64,000 nucleotides of DNA from Haloechinothrix_A salitolerans (GCF_039544105.1 NZ_BAABLA010000123.1), one strand, 5' to 3'; numbered from the stretch's first letter, positions 32,807 through 41,565 are shown. Numbers and translations are program-made. Notes: generated by a model from the letters alone, not told the origin.

Positions 32807-34243
32807 ATGAACGCGCATGCGCTGATCGGCTACGCCGCCTACCTGCCGCGTCACCGCCTGCGGCGGGACGAGGTCGGCGCGGCGTTGCGGACGAGTGCGG
32901 GACGCGGCGAGCGCGTCGTCGCGGCCTTCGATGAGGACAGCACCACCATGGCGGTCGAGGCGGCGGGCGCGGTGCTCGCCGCTCATCCAGAACGGACGGC
33001 TACCGCTGGCGCGATCTACTTCGCCACGACGTCGCCCGCGTACTTCGACAAGACCAACGCCGCGGCCGTCCATGCCGCGCTCGGACTGCCCGCCGCGACC
33101 TTCGCGGCGGATCTCGCCGGGTCGGCGCGCTCCGGCATCGCCGCATGGCGCGCGGCGGCCGCGAGCGGTGGCTTCGCGGTCGCGGCGGACGTTCGAACCG
33201 GACGTCCTGGCTCTGGCGACGAGACCGGCGGCGGCGACGGTGCGGCCGCATTCCTGTTCGGCGACCCCGATCTCGCGATCGCTGATGTCCTCGCCGAGGC
33301 GTCTGAGACCGTCGAGGTGCTTGACCGCTGGCGCGCCCCAGGGGCGAGCGCGGGCGGCCAGTGGGAGGAGCGGTTCGGGCAGCACGCGTACCTGCCGGTA
33401 CTCACACGGACGGCGGCCTCGGTGCTGCGCGAAGCCGGGGTCGGCAGAGCCGACCACGTGGTAGTGGTCTCGCCGAACGCCGGTGTGATCAAGCAGGCCA
33501 TGAAAGCCATCGTCGGCAGGCGGACCACGACCGGGCCCCCGATCGGTCACGCCGGTGCCGCCGACGCGGGGCTTGGCCTCGCGGATGCGCTCGATCGTGC
33601 CAGTGCGGGCGAGACGATTCTCGTGCTCTCCGTTGCCGACGGCTGTGACGCGGTGCTGTTGCGTGCCACCGATCGACTGCCGCGGATGCGGCAATCGCAC
33701 CCGGTCGCGGAGCAACTCGCGACGGGGGTGGCGGTCTCGTACCCGACGTATTTGAGCTGGCGTGGCTGGCTTGATCGGGAGCCGCCGCGCAGGCCGGAAC
33801 CGGACCGGCCAGCTGCCCCGCCGTCCGCCCGCGCCGCCGACTGGAAGTTCTCCTTCACCGGGTCGCGCTGCCGTTCGTGTGGATTCGTGCACTTGCCGCC
33901 GTCCAGGGTGTGCAAGAAGTGCCGGAGCGCCGACGACATGGATTCGCGGTCGCTGGCGACCGCGACGGGCACCGTGGCGACCTACACCGTCGACCGGCTC
34001 GCTTACTCGCCGTCCCCGCCGCTGATCGACGCGGTCGTCGACTTCGACGGCGGCGGCCGGTACACGCTCGAGGTCGCCGACACCGAACCCGACGCACTCG
34101 CGGTGGGCACCAGGGTCGCGCTGACCTTTCGCAGGCTTTTCACCTCGGGCGGTGTGCACAACTACTTCTGGAAGGCCCGCGTGCTTGAGCAGGCCACAGT
34201 GGACAGGGAAGCCGAGTTGGTGGCCACGGGAGAGAAGGCATGA
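32807..34243 (+). CDS. HMG-CoA-synthase/KAS III-like domain fused to DUF35 zinc-ribbon/OB-fold
   Basis: The ATG at 32807 follows TAGGAG. The 478-residue protein joins an N-terminal thiolase-fold domain of HMG-CoA-synthase type (about 1-320) to a C-terminal DUF35: a zinc ribbon with Cys355/Cys358 and Cys369/Cys372, then an OB-fold. In HMG-CoA synthases a Cys acts as nucleophile; the aligned segment here is DLAGSARSG (102-110) and has no Cys, Gly105 being the closest match. DUF35 proteins bridge thiolase-type enzymes in archaeal thiolase/HMG-CoA-synthase and in steroid retro-aldolase complexes. The next gene is a thiolase, ATGA-coupled, and they probably form one complex. Confidence 0.82.
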   Translation: MNAHALIGYAAYLPRHRLRRDEVGAALRTSAGRGERVVAAFDEDSTTMAVEAAGAVLAAHPERTATAGAIYFATTSPAYFDKTNAAAVHAALGLPAATFAADLAGSARSGIAAWRAAAASGGFAVAADVRTGRPGSGDETGGGDGAAAFLFGDPDLAIADVLAEASETVEVLDRWRAPGASAGGQWEERFGQHAYLPVLTRTAASVLREAGVGRADHVVVVSPNAGVIKQAMKAIVGRRTTTGPPIGHAGAADAGLGLADALDRASAGETILVLSVADGCDAVLLRATDRLPRMRQSHPVAEQLATGVAVSYPTYLSWRGWLDREPPRRPEPDRPAAPPSARAADWKFSFTGSRCRSCGFVHLPPSRVCKKCRSADDMDSRSLATATGTVATYTVDRLAYSPSPPLIDAVVDFDGGGRYTLEVADTEPDALAVGTRVALTFRRLFTSGGVHNYFWKARVLEQATVDREAELVATGEKA

Positions 34244-35433
34244 GCAGCACGGGTATCGCCGACCGAGTCGCCGTCGTCGGCATGGGGTGCACCTCGTTCG
34301 GGGAGCACTGGGATCGCTCGGCGGAGGACATGCTCGTCGACGCGGTGCGGGACGCGTTGCGCTCGGCTTCCGACACTGGCGGCGACGACGTGGACGCGTA
34401 CTGGCTCGGTACGCTCGGCTCAGGCCAGTCCGGCCTGACGCTGAGCAAGGCGCTCTCGCTGGACTACAAGCCGGTCACGCGCGTGGAGAACTACTGCGCC
34501 ACCGGATCGGAGGCGTTCCGCAACGCCTGCTATGCCGTCGCGTCCGGTGCCTACGATCGCGTGATGGCGGTCGGCGTCGAGAAGCTGAAGGACTCCGGGT
34601 TCTCCGGGCTGTTGCGGGCCGACCCGCCGAGCGACGGCACCGCGGCCGAGTTGAGCCTCACCGCTCCCGCCGCGTTCTCGCTGCTCGACCCGGCGTACTG
34701 CGCCCGCTACGGCGTAGACCCTGCAGACATGCGGGCGGCGATGACGCACGTGGCGTGGAAGAACCACCACAACGGCGCGCGCAACGCCAAGGCGCAGTTC
34801 CGATCCGTCGTGTCCAAGGAGAAGATCGAGTCCGCTCCGACGGTGGCGGGCAGGCTGGGCGTCTTCGACTGCTCCGGCGTGTCCGACGGTGCGGCCGCGG
34901 CGCTCATCGTGCGGGCCGAGGACGCGCACCACTACACCGAGCACCCGATGTACGTGAAGGGCCTCGCGCTCGCGGCGGGGCCCGCGCTCGGGGCGGCGGA
35001 CCAGGACTACGACTACACCACCTTCCCCGAAGTCGTGCACAGCGCCGCCGACGCCTATGCGCAGGCAGGCGTCACGGATCCACGCGGCGAGATCTCGCTC
35101 GCCGAGGTGCATGACTGTTTCACCCCGACCGAGCTGGTGCTGATGGAGGACCTTGGCTTCGCCGAGCGCGGGAAGGCGTGGCAGGACATCCTCGACGGTG
35201 CCTTCGAGCTCACCGGCAGGTTGCCGGTCAATCCCGATGGCGGACTGAAGTCGTTCGGCCATCCGGTCGGCGCGAGCGGCCTGCGGATGTTGTACGAGTG
35301 CTGGCTGCAGTTCCGCGGCGACGCGGGAGAGCGGCAGGTCGACGCCCCGCGCCTCGCGCTGACACACAACCTGGGCGGCCGTCCTGGTAGCTGCGTCTCC
35401 TTCGTCTCGGTGGTTGGCGCCGAGCGCGACTGA
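34240..35433 (+). CDS. SCPx-type thiolase, probable partner of DUF35 fusion
   Basis: The 397-residue protein has the lipid-transfer/SCPx thiolase pattern: Cys86 in ENYCATGSEA, the His in LAEVHDCFTPTE, GHPVGASG, and the C-terminal LTHNLGGRPGSCVSF, which replaces the usual C-x-GGG end of degradative thiolases. This type includes thiolases and retro-aldol enzymes such as Ltp2 that work with a DUF35 partner. Because the nucleophilic Cys is kept, thiolysis is more likely than the Cys-free aldol mechanism. It closes the operon begun at 26548. Confidence 0.9.
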   Translation: MSSTGIADRVAVVGMGCTSFGEHWDRSAEDMLVDAVRDALRSASDTGGDDVDAYWLGTLGSGQSGLTLSKALSLDYKPVTRVENYCATGSEAFRNACYAVASGAYDRVMAVGVEKLKDSGFSGLLRADPPSDGTAAELSLTAPAAFSLLDPAYCARYGVDPADMRAAMTHVAWKNHHNGARNAKAQFRSVVSKEKIESAPTVAGRLGVFDCSGVSDGAAAALIVRAEDAHHYTEHPMYVKGLALAAGPALGAADQDYDYTTFPEVVHSAADAYAQAGVTDPRGEISLAEVHDCFTPTELVLMEDLGFAERGKAWQDILDGAFELTGRLPVNPDGGLKSFGHPVGASGLRMLYECWLQFRGDAGERQVDAPRLALTHNLGGRPGSCVSFVSVVGAERD

Positions 35434-35467
35434 GCGACGCGTCACACCCGCCTGGCGCACACCGTTG

Positions 35468-35509
35468 TTGACACTGGCGTCCCGACTATTTACTTTATAT
35501 TAAAATAAG
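35468..35509 (+). promoter_or_regulatory. promoter TTGACA-17-TACTTT with AT-rich element
   Basis: A full consensus -35, TTGACA (35468-35473), 17 bases, and TACTTT (35491-35496) precede the SDR at 35525. The AT-rich block 35486-35509 overlaps the -10 and start site and contains TTTACTTTATATTAAAA, which aligns base for base in length with the core at 14986. GGAGG follows at 35516. Confidence 0.72.
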
Positions 35510-35524
35510 CACGATGGAGGATCG

Positions 35525-36388
35525 ATGCCTGGAGTGAAGGACCGTGTCGTCGTCGTCACCGGGGCCGGCGGCGGCCTTGGGCGGGAGTACGCGCTGTTGC
35601 TCGCCCGTGCTGGCGCCCGTGTCGTGGTGAACGACCTCGGAGGCGCACGCGACGGGTCGGGCGCGGACACCGCCATGGCGGACCAGGTGGTCGCCGAGAT
35701 CGAGGCCGAAGGCGGTCAGGCCGTTGCCAACTACGACAGCGTGGCCACCGCCGAGGGTGCTACGGCGATCGTCGGTACCGCGCTCGACGCGTTCGGCGCC
35801 GTCCACGGCGTGGTCAACAACGCGGGGATTCTGCGCGACGCGGCATTCCACAAGATGTCCGACGAGGACTGGGAAGCGGTCCTGCGCGTGCACCTCTTCG
35901 GCGGTTACCACGTCACCCGCGCCGTCTGGCCGCACTTCCGCGAGCAAGGCCACGGCCGGGTGGTCATGGCGACCTCCACCAGCGGGCTGTACGGGAACTT
36001 CGGTCAGTCGAACTACGGCACGGCCAAGGCGGGGCTCGTCGGGTTGATGCACACCCTGGCGATCGAGGGGCGCAAGTACAACGTCCTAGCCAACGCCGTC
36101 GCGCCGATGGCAGCCACTCGCATGACACAAGACGTGGCACCCGCCGAGTTGCTCGAGAAGCTGCCTGCCGAGCAGGTCGCCCCGATCGTCGGCTACCTGC
36201 TCACCGACGAGTGCACCGACAGCGGCACGGTCGTAGTGGCTGGCGGCGGCAAGGCCTACCGCGTGCAGCTGTTCCAGGGCGAGGGTGTGACCTTCCCGAG
36301 CACCCCGTCGATCGACGAGGTCGCCGAGGCATGGCCGCGGCTCACGGACCTGACCGACGCCGTGCCCGGCGTCAACCCGGTCGGATGA
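35525..36388 (+). CDS. MFE2-type (R)-3-hydroxyacyl-CoA dehydrogenase-like SDR
   Basis: The 287-residue SDR has TGAGGGLGREYA (about 12-23) and the VVVNDLGG signature (about 34-41), which marks the 17-beta-hydroxysteroid dehydrogenase 4/multifunctional-enzyme group, with NNAGILRD, a catalytic Ser in ATSTSGLYG and YGTAKAG. Members oxidise (R)-3-hydroxyacyl-CoA, including steroid side-chain CoA esters, with NAD. The C-terminal extension after residue 250 is also as in that group. It heads an operon with a ferredoxin and ferredoxin reductase. Confidence 0.92.
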   Translation: MPGVKDRVVVVTGAGGGLGREYALLLARAGARVVVNDLGGARDGSGADTAMADQVVAEIEAEGGQAVANYDSVATAEGATAIVGTALDAFGAVHGVVNNAGILRDAAFHKMSDEDWEAVLRVHLFGGYHVTRAVWPHFREQGHGRVVMATSTSGLYGNFGQSNYGTAKAGLVGLMHTLAIEGRKYNVLANAVAPMAATRMTQDVAPAELLEKLPAEQVAPIVGYLLTDECTDSGTVVVAGGGKAYRVQLFQGEGVTFPSTPSIDEVAEAWPRLTDLTDAVPGVNPVG

Positions 36389-36409
36389 CTGCCGAGAGGT
36401 AAGGAATTC

Positions 36410-36601
36410 ATGAAGATCGTGCTGGACAACGACAAGTGCACCGGGCTCGGCATCTGCGAGTCCCTCGCGCCCGAGTTCTTCGAGGTCGGCGACGATGGTG
36501 CGCTCGTACTCAAGCAGTCCGACGTGCCTGGTTGTCACCTCGCCGACGTCGAGGCCGCCGTCGATGGCTGCCCAACCGAGGCGTTGCGCCTCGAGGGCTG
36601 A
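36410..36601 (+). CDS. [3Fe-4S] ferredoxin, P450-type, 63 aa
   Basis: The ATG at 36410 follows GAGAGGTAAGGA. Cluster ligands are Cys10, Cys16 and Cys54 (CTGLGIC and CPTEA); Leu13 occupies the place of the fourth Cys, so a 3Fe-4S cluster is expected. Such small ferredoxins are standard electron donors of actinobacterial P450s. The reductase is the next gene, 26 bases on, which gives a complete electron chain for the two P450s and possibly the Rieske oxygenase. A paralogue with the same Cys pattern is at 43427. Confidence 0.93.
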   Translation: MKIVLDNDKCTGLGICESLAPEFFEVGDDGALVLKQSDVPGCHLADVEAAVDGCPTEALRLEG

Positions 36602-36627
36602 ACCGGACGTCACACGAAGGGGCAACC

Positions 36628-37848
36628 ATGGCTGCCGATCACCTGGTCGTCGTCGGCGCATCGCTTGCGGGCTTGCGCGCGGTGGAAGGCGCGCGCAAGA
36701 CCGGTTTCGACGGCACCATCACACTCATCGGTGCCGAGCGGCACCTGCCCTACGATCGTCCGCCGCTGTCGAAGGCCTACCTCGAAGCCGAGAACGAACC
36801 GTCCGCCGAGACACCGACGTTCCGGAACGAGCAACTGCTCACCGGCGAGCTCGGCGCCGAGCTGATGCTCGGTGAACCGGCGACGGCGCTCGACACCGAT
36901 GCCAAGGTGGTGCACGTCGGTGACCGTCCGGTCGCCTACGACGCGATGGTGATCGCCACCGGTGCCGACGCGAAGACGTTGCCGGGCGCTGGCCAGCTTG
37001 ACGGCGTGTACACCCTCCGCACGCTCGACGACGCCGTCGCGGTGCGCGCGGCGCTGGACGGTGGCACTCGTGCGGTGGTGATCGGTGGCGGTTTCATCGG
37101 CTCTGAAGTGGCGTCGAGCGCAAGCAAGCGCGGCCTCGATGTAACCGTGGTCGAGGCGCTGCCCACTCCGCTCTCGCGGGCGGTCGGGGAGTTGATGGGC
37201 GCAACGTGCGCGTCGCTGCACCACCGCAACGGCACCACCCTGCGGTGCGGGGTTGGCGTCGACGCCATCGAGGGCGACGGTCGTGTCGAGCGGGTGGTGC
37301 TTGCCGACGGCAGTACCCTGCCTGCCGATCTCGTCGTCGTCGGCGTCGGAGCCTCCCCGGCCACCGGCTGGCTCGACGGCTCAGGCCTGCGGATCGACGA
37401 CGGCGTCGTCTGCGATGAGACCCTCTTCACCGGCGCTGACGGCGTTTACGCGGCAGGCGACGTCGCGCGCTGGCACAACCCGATGTTCGACAAGCTCATG
37501 CGGCTGGAGCACTGGACGAGCGCGGCGGACCAAGGTGCTGTGGCCGCCAAGAACGCGCTCGCCCCGGACGCGGCCAAGCCGTACTCGACCGTGCCGTACT
37601 TCTGGTCCGACTGGTACGGCAGCCGGATCCAGTTCGTCGGCATCGCCGACGCCGACGAGGTCGTGATCGTGGACGGCGATCTCGATACCGATGGCCGCGT
37701 GGTGGCGCTCTACCGCTCCGGCCGCCGCCTTGTCGGTGCGCTGACCATCAACGGCCAGGCCGTGATCATGAAGTATCGCGGCTTGATCGCCAAGCGGGCG
37801 AGCTGGGACGACGCGCTCGCCTTCGCCGAGAAGCGAAAGGCTGCCTGA
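36628..37848 (+). CDS. NAD(P)H-dependent ferredoxin reductase (FAD)
   Basis: The start is the ATG at 36628 after GAAGGGG; the frame extends upstream through the ferredoxin gene, which is rejected. The 406-residue protein has two Rossmann sites, VVVGASLAG (FAD) and VVIGGGFIGSE (NAD), the YAAGDVARW FAD motif and a C-terminal reductase domain with the FWSDWYG segment. This is the putidaredoxin-reductase/rubredoxin-reductase family that feeds electrons to P450 or Rieske ferredoxins. It follows the ferredoxin directly. Confidence 0.93.
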   Translation: MAADHLVVVGASLAGLRAVEGARKTGFDGTITLIGAERHLPYDRPPLSKAYLEAENEPSAETPTFRNEQLLTGELGAELMLGEPATALDTDAKVVHVGDRPVAYDAMVIATGADAKTLPGAGQLDGVYTLRTLDDAVAVRAALDGGTRAVVIGGGFIGSEVASSASKRGLDVTVVEALPTPLSRAVGELMGATCASLHHRNGTTLRCGVGVDAIEGDGRVERVVLADGSTLPADLVVVGVGASPATGWLDGSGLRIDDGVVCDETLFTGADGVYAAGDVARWHNPMFDKLMRLEHWTSAADQGAVAAKNALAPDAAKPYSTVPYFWSDWYGSRIQFVGIADADEVVIVDGDLDTDGRVVALYRSGRRLVGALTINGQAVIMKYRGLIAKRASWDDALAFAEKRKAA

Positions 37849-37851
37849 GCC

Positions 37852-39054
37852 ATGGCAATCGATCGGCACGACGCGGAAAAGCTCGCGACGGAGTTGTACG
37901 CCGCGCTCGCCAGGGGTGACCGGGAACGAATCGGTGCCCTGTTGCATCCGGAGTTCCAGGGCAGGACCACCGAGGGACTGCCGTTCGACCTCGGCGGCAC
38001 ATACGGCGGCCCGGACCGGATGTGGCATGAGTTCTGGCGCCAGGTCGGGAAGAACTTCGTCGCGCGGGCCGAGCCCGCCGAGTTCGCGATGCTCGACGAC
38101 GGCAGGCTGCTGGTATCCGGACGCTACACCGGCACGGCGCGACGCGGCGGCGCGCTCGATGCGGAGTTCGTCCACGTCCTGTCATTCACCGACGGGCGAA
38201 TCTCCGGTCTCGTGCAGCTGACGGACAGTGCCCGCTGGCGACAGGCACTCGACGGCGCTGGGCGTGAGCTGAGCGCCATCGAGTACGCGGTCGAGGACAA
38301 CGTCGCGTCGATCCGGCTGAACCGTCCTGATGCGCGCAACGCCATCAACCAGGCGGTAGGCGACGACCTGTACGAGGTGGCGCAGCGGTGCGCCACGGAC
38401 ACCGAACTGCGGGCCGTGCTCATCACGGGGAACGGCCCGGCGTTCACGGTCGGCGGCGACATCGCGGTGTTCGCGGACACCGATCCCGCCGCGCTGTCCG
38501 CGACACTGCGGCGCATGACGACGCCCTACCACGAGGCGATCCGCGTGCTCACCGAACTGTCCGTACCGGTGGTGGCCGCTGTCCACGGATCGGTCGCTGG
38601 CGGCGGGCTCGGGCTGTTGCACTGCGCCGACGTCGCCCTCGCCGCGGAAGGCACGAAGTTCGCGGCGGGATTCACCACGCTGGGACTGTCCGGCGACGGC
38701 GGCAACTCGTGGTTCCTGCCGCGGCTGGTCGGGCTGCGCCGCGCGCAGCAGTTCTACTTCGGACGTCGAGTGCTCGACGCCGCCGAGGCGCTGGAGTGGG
38801 GCCTCGTGACCGAGGTCGTGCCGTCCGGGCAGCTTCGAGACCGGGCGCGGGAGGTCGCGCTGTCGCTCGCCTCGGGACCAACGCGAGCCTACGGCGAGAT
38901 CAGGAAGCTGCTCCGCGACTCGTTCACCACGACGCTGCCCGAGCAGCTGGCCAAGGAGACCGAGGCGCTGGGCCGGGTCGCGGCAGGCGCGGACCCCGCC
39001 ACCGCGGTGCGCGCCTTCATGGACAAGTCCGAGCCGACGTTCGAGGGACGGTAA
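37852..39054 (+). CDS. NTF2/SnoaL-like domain fused to crotonase domain
   Basis: The 400-residue protein has two parts. Residues about 1-131 form an NTF2-like cone fold (KLATELYAALARGDRERI at the start, then WHEFWRQVG and the FTDGRISGLVQL strands). Residues about 142-400 are a crotonase with FTVGGDIAVF and HGSVAGGGLGLLHCAD. The classical Glu pair is absent, with Asp in GLSGDGG as in isomerase-type members. NTF2-like domains are known as isomerases or dehydratases (for example ketosteroid isomerase), so the fusion may carry out two consecutive steps. Three bases separate it from each neighbouring gene. Confidence 0.85.
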   Translation: MAIDRHDAEKLATELYAALARGDRERIGALLHPEFQGRTTEGLPFDLGGTYGGPDRMWHEFWRQVGKNFVARAEPAEFAMLDDGRLLVSGRYTGTARRGGALDAEFVHVLSFTDGRISGLVQLTDSARWRQALDGAGRELSAIEYAVEDNVASIRLNRPDARNAINQAVGDDLYEVAQRCATDTELRAVLITGNGPAFTVGGDIAVFADTDPAALSATLRRMTTPYHEAIRVLTELSVPVVAAVHGSVAGGGLGLLHCADVALAAEGTKFAAGFTTLGLSGDGGNSWFLPRLVGLRRAQQFYFGRRVLDAAEALEWGLVTEVVPSGQLRDRAREVALSLASGPTRAYGEIRKLLRDSFTTTLPEQLAKETEALGRVAAGADPATAVRAFMDKSEPTFEGR

Positions 39055-39057
39055 GAG

Positions 39058-40218
39058 ATGACGGGATTGGTCAGCGACAGTGACGAGCGGCGCTTGCTCC
39101 GGGAGAGCGTCGGCAAGATCGCGGCGAAGTACGGTCCCGGGTACTACACGGAGCGTTCGCGCGGTGGCGAGCACATCGGGGAGCTGTGGGCCGACTTGGG
39201 GCAGGCAGGACTGCTCGGTGTGCACCTGCCAGAGGAACACGGCGGTGGGGGAGCGGGACTGGCTGAGCTCAACATCGTGATCGAAGAGCTGGCCGCGAAC
39301 GGAATCCCGTTGCTCATCACGGTCATCTCCCCCGCGATCTGCGGTTCCATCCTTGCCGCGCACGGTTCGGACGAGCTGAAACGCGACTGGCTGCCGGGGA
39401 TCGCCGATGGCACCCGCAAGATGGCGTTCGCGCTGACCGAACCGGACGCCGGGTCGAACAGCCACAACGTCTCCACCCATGCTCGCAGGGACGGTGACGG
39501 CTGGACCATCTCCGGCAGCAAGTACTACATCTCGGCAGCCGACGAATGCGAGGCGATGCTGGTCGTGGCGCGGGACGGCGAGCCAGCCGCCGATGGCCGC
39601 AACCGGCTGTCGTTGTTCGTGGTGCCGACCGACTCCCCCGGTGTCACGCTGCAGCCACTCGAGACCGCGCTGGTGTCGCCGGACAAGCAGTTCACGGTGT
39701 TCTTCGACGACGTCCACGTCGGGGAAGACGCCCTGATCGGCGAGGCGGGCAAGGGGCTACGCCAGGTCTTCGCGGGCCTCAACCCGGAACGCATCATGGC
39801 GGCCGCGATCTGCAACGGAGTGGGCCGCTACGCGGTCGACAAGGCACGCACCTACGCGACCGAGCGGCAGGTGTGGTCCACGCCGATCGGCGCGCACCAG
39901 GGTATCGCCCACCCGCTCGCGGAGGCCCACATCGCTGTCGAGCTCGCGCGGCTGGCCACCGCACGGGCCGCCGAGCTCTTCGACGGCGGCGGCGCTGCCG
40001 CCGAGGCGGCCAACGTCGCCAAGTTCGCCGCCGCGGACGCCGCGCTGCAGGCGCTTGACCAGGCCATCCAGACCCACGGTGGCAACGGCCTCTCCCGTGA
40101 GTACGGGCTCGCCGACCTGTGGTTCGTTACGCGGATGCTGCGCACCGCGCCCGTGAGCAGGGAGATGGTGCTGAACTTCGTCGCCCACACCAGCCTCGGG
40201 CTGCCCCAGTCGTACTGA
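39058..40218 (+). CDS. acyl-CoA dehydrogenase, 386 aa
   Basis: Three bases after the fusion gene. The flavin/acyl segment LTEPDAGSNSHNV, the substrate strand and the helix with LNPERIM are present. The usual C-terminal Glu motif is replaced by RTAPVSREMVLNF, so the Glu of NPERIM in helix G is the probable base, as in isovaleryl-CoA-type enzymes. Its Gly-rich THGGNGLSREYG segment is shorter than in the other acyl-CoA dehydrogenases of this window. It should act on a branched or ring-bearing acyl-CoA. Confidence 0.91.
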   Translation: MTGLVSDSDERRLLRESVGKIAAKYGPGYYTERSRGGEHIGELWADLGQAGLLGVHLPEEHGGGGAGLAELNIVIEELAANGIPLLITVISPAICGSILAAHGSDELKRDWLPGIADGTRKMAFALTEPDAGSNSHNVSTHARRDGDGWTISGSKYYISAADECEAMLVVARDGEPAADGRNRLSLFVVPTDSPGVTLQPLETALVSPDKQFTVFFDDVHVGEDALIGEAGKGLRQVFAGLNPERIMAAAICNGVGRYAVDKARTYATERQVWSTPIGAHQGIAHPLAEAHIAVELARLATARAAELFDGGGAAAEAANVAKFAAADAALQALDQAIQTHGGNGLSREYGLADLWFVTRMLRTAPVSREMVLNFVAHTSLGLPQSY

Positions 40219-40248
40219 CAAGCCGTACCGACACCGGAAAGGCAGATC

Positions 40249-41565
40249 ATGACCGAAACGAAGCACGAGTTCGACGCCATCGTCATCGGTGCGGGTGCTG
40301 GTGGGCTCTGCGCCGCCGCGAGGTTGACGCATCTCGGCTACCGGACGCTCGTCGTCGAGCGGCTCGAGCATGTCGGTGGGCGTGCCTCGACCAGGGACAT
40401 CGATGGGTTCAAGGTGAACAACGGCGCCATCGTCATCGAGGTCGACGGCATCACGGAGCAGACGTTCGACGAGGTCGGCGCGAAGTTCGACGTGCGGAGG
40501 CCGGACCCGCCGATTCTGTACCGGATCGGCGACAAGGACGTCGACGTCACCGGTGGTGGCTGGGGCTTCCTGCTTTCCAGGCTGACGCGGCAGGGCGCCA
40601 AGCTGCTGCAGGGCCTCGGCGCGGCGCGCGAGGACGATGGCTTACCTGAGGACCAGCTGTCCACGGCGGACTGGGTCGCGAAGTACACCAAGAACGAGTC
40701 GGTGCACGGCATCTTCCGGAACATGTGTGGCTCGGTGTTCGCTGTCGGGTCCGAGGAGCTTCCCGCGAAGGTGTTCCTCACCTACTTCACCCGCAAGAGC
40801 GCGTTCAAGAAGTTCGGCTTCTGTCCACAAGGGACGATCGGGGTCTGGCAGTCGCTCGCGGACACGATCACCGAGAACGGCGGCGAGGTGTGGTTGTCCA
40901 GCGAGGTCACGTCGCTGACCGTGACGGACGGGCAAGTCACCGGTGCGGTGATCGAGCGCGACGGCGAGCCGGTCGAGGTGTCGACGCGGTTCGCGGTCAG
41001 CGACACCGGACCGGCGGCGACGGTGCGGCTCACGGGCACAGAGCACTTCCCAGCGGACTACCTGGAACAGGTGCGGACGGGTGACCGCCCGTGCGGGATG
41101 ATCACGGTGAACTTCGCGAGCCAGGAGCCGCTCATCGACGCGCCAGGCATGCTGAGTTTCGCCAAGACTCGGCGGCTGTGCTACGTCGCCAACTTCACCG
41201 CGACCTGCCCCGAGATGGCACCGGAAGGCTGGCACCTCTACTGCGGCACCGCCGTGCCGAAGCCGTCGGTCGGTGACTTCGACGAGGCCGAGGAGACCAA
41301 GCTGCTGCTTGCCGACCTCCGCGACGAGATCGCCGGGTTCGACCAGGCGCGGATCCTGTCCATCGAGGTAACCCGCGACGACTGGCCGCCCCAGCGCGCG
41401 GTCGCCGGTTTCGACCTGCCGAGTGCTACGCCCATCCCGAACCTGTGGAACGTCGGCGACGCCGTGAAGGAGTACGGCAACGGCGGCACGACAGCGTGTG
41501 CCGAGACCGCCAAACTCGTCGTCGACCAGATCACGGAGCGCTACCCGAGTGGGTCGGCGTCGTAG
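40249..41565 (+). CDS. phytoene-desaturase-like FAD oxidoreductase
   Basis: The 438-residue flavoprotein starts with VIGAGAGGLCAAARL (about 11-25) and the GGRAST motif, and ends with LWNVGDAVKEYGNGGTTACAE, the FAD-contacting end seen in phytoene-desaturase and retinol-saturase relatives. Such enzymes saturate, desaturate or isomerise polyene or hydrophobic substrates. No carotenoid synthesis gene (crtE, crtB) is nearby, so a catabolic role on a terpenoid-like compound is more likely. It is 30 bases downstream of the acyl-CoA dehydrogenase. Confidence 0.87.
   Translation: MTETKHEFDAIVIGAGAGGLCAAARLTHLGYRTLVVERLEHVGGRASTRDIDGFKVNNGAIVIEVDGITEQTFDEVGAKFDVRRPDPPILYRIGDKDVDVTGGGWGFLLSRLTRQGAKLLQGLGAAREDDGLPEDQLSTADWVAKYTKNESVHGIFRNMCGSVFAVGSEELPAKVFLTYFTRKSAFKKFGFCPQGTIGVWQSLADTITENGGEVWLSSEVTSLTVTDGQVTGAVIERDGEPVEVSTRFAVSDTGPAATVRLTGTEHFPADYLEQVRTGDRPCGMITVNFASQEPLIDAPGMLSFAKTRRLCYVANFTATCPEMAPEGWHLYCGTAVPKPSVGDFDEAEETKLLLADLRDEIAGFDQARILSIEVTRDDWPPQRAVAGFDLPSATPIPNLWNVGDAVKEYGNGGTTACAETAKLVVDQITERYPSGSAS

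Noticed and set aside
40249..41565. Carotenoid biosynthesis gene (phytoene desaturase)
   Set aside because: The flavoprotein fold matches, but no phytoene synthase or prenyl-transferase is present and the operon is catabolic.
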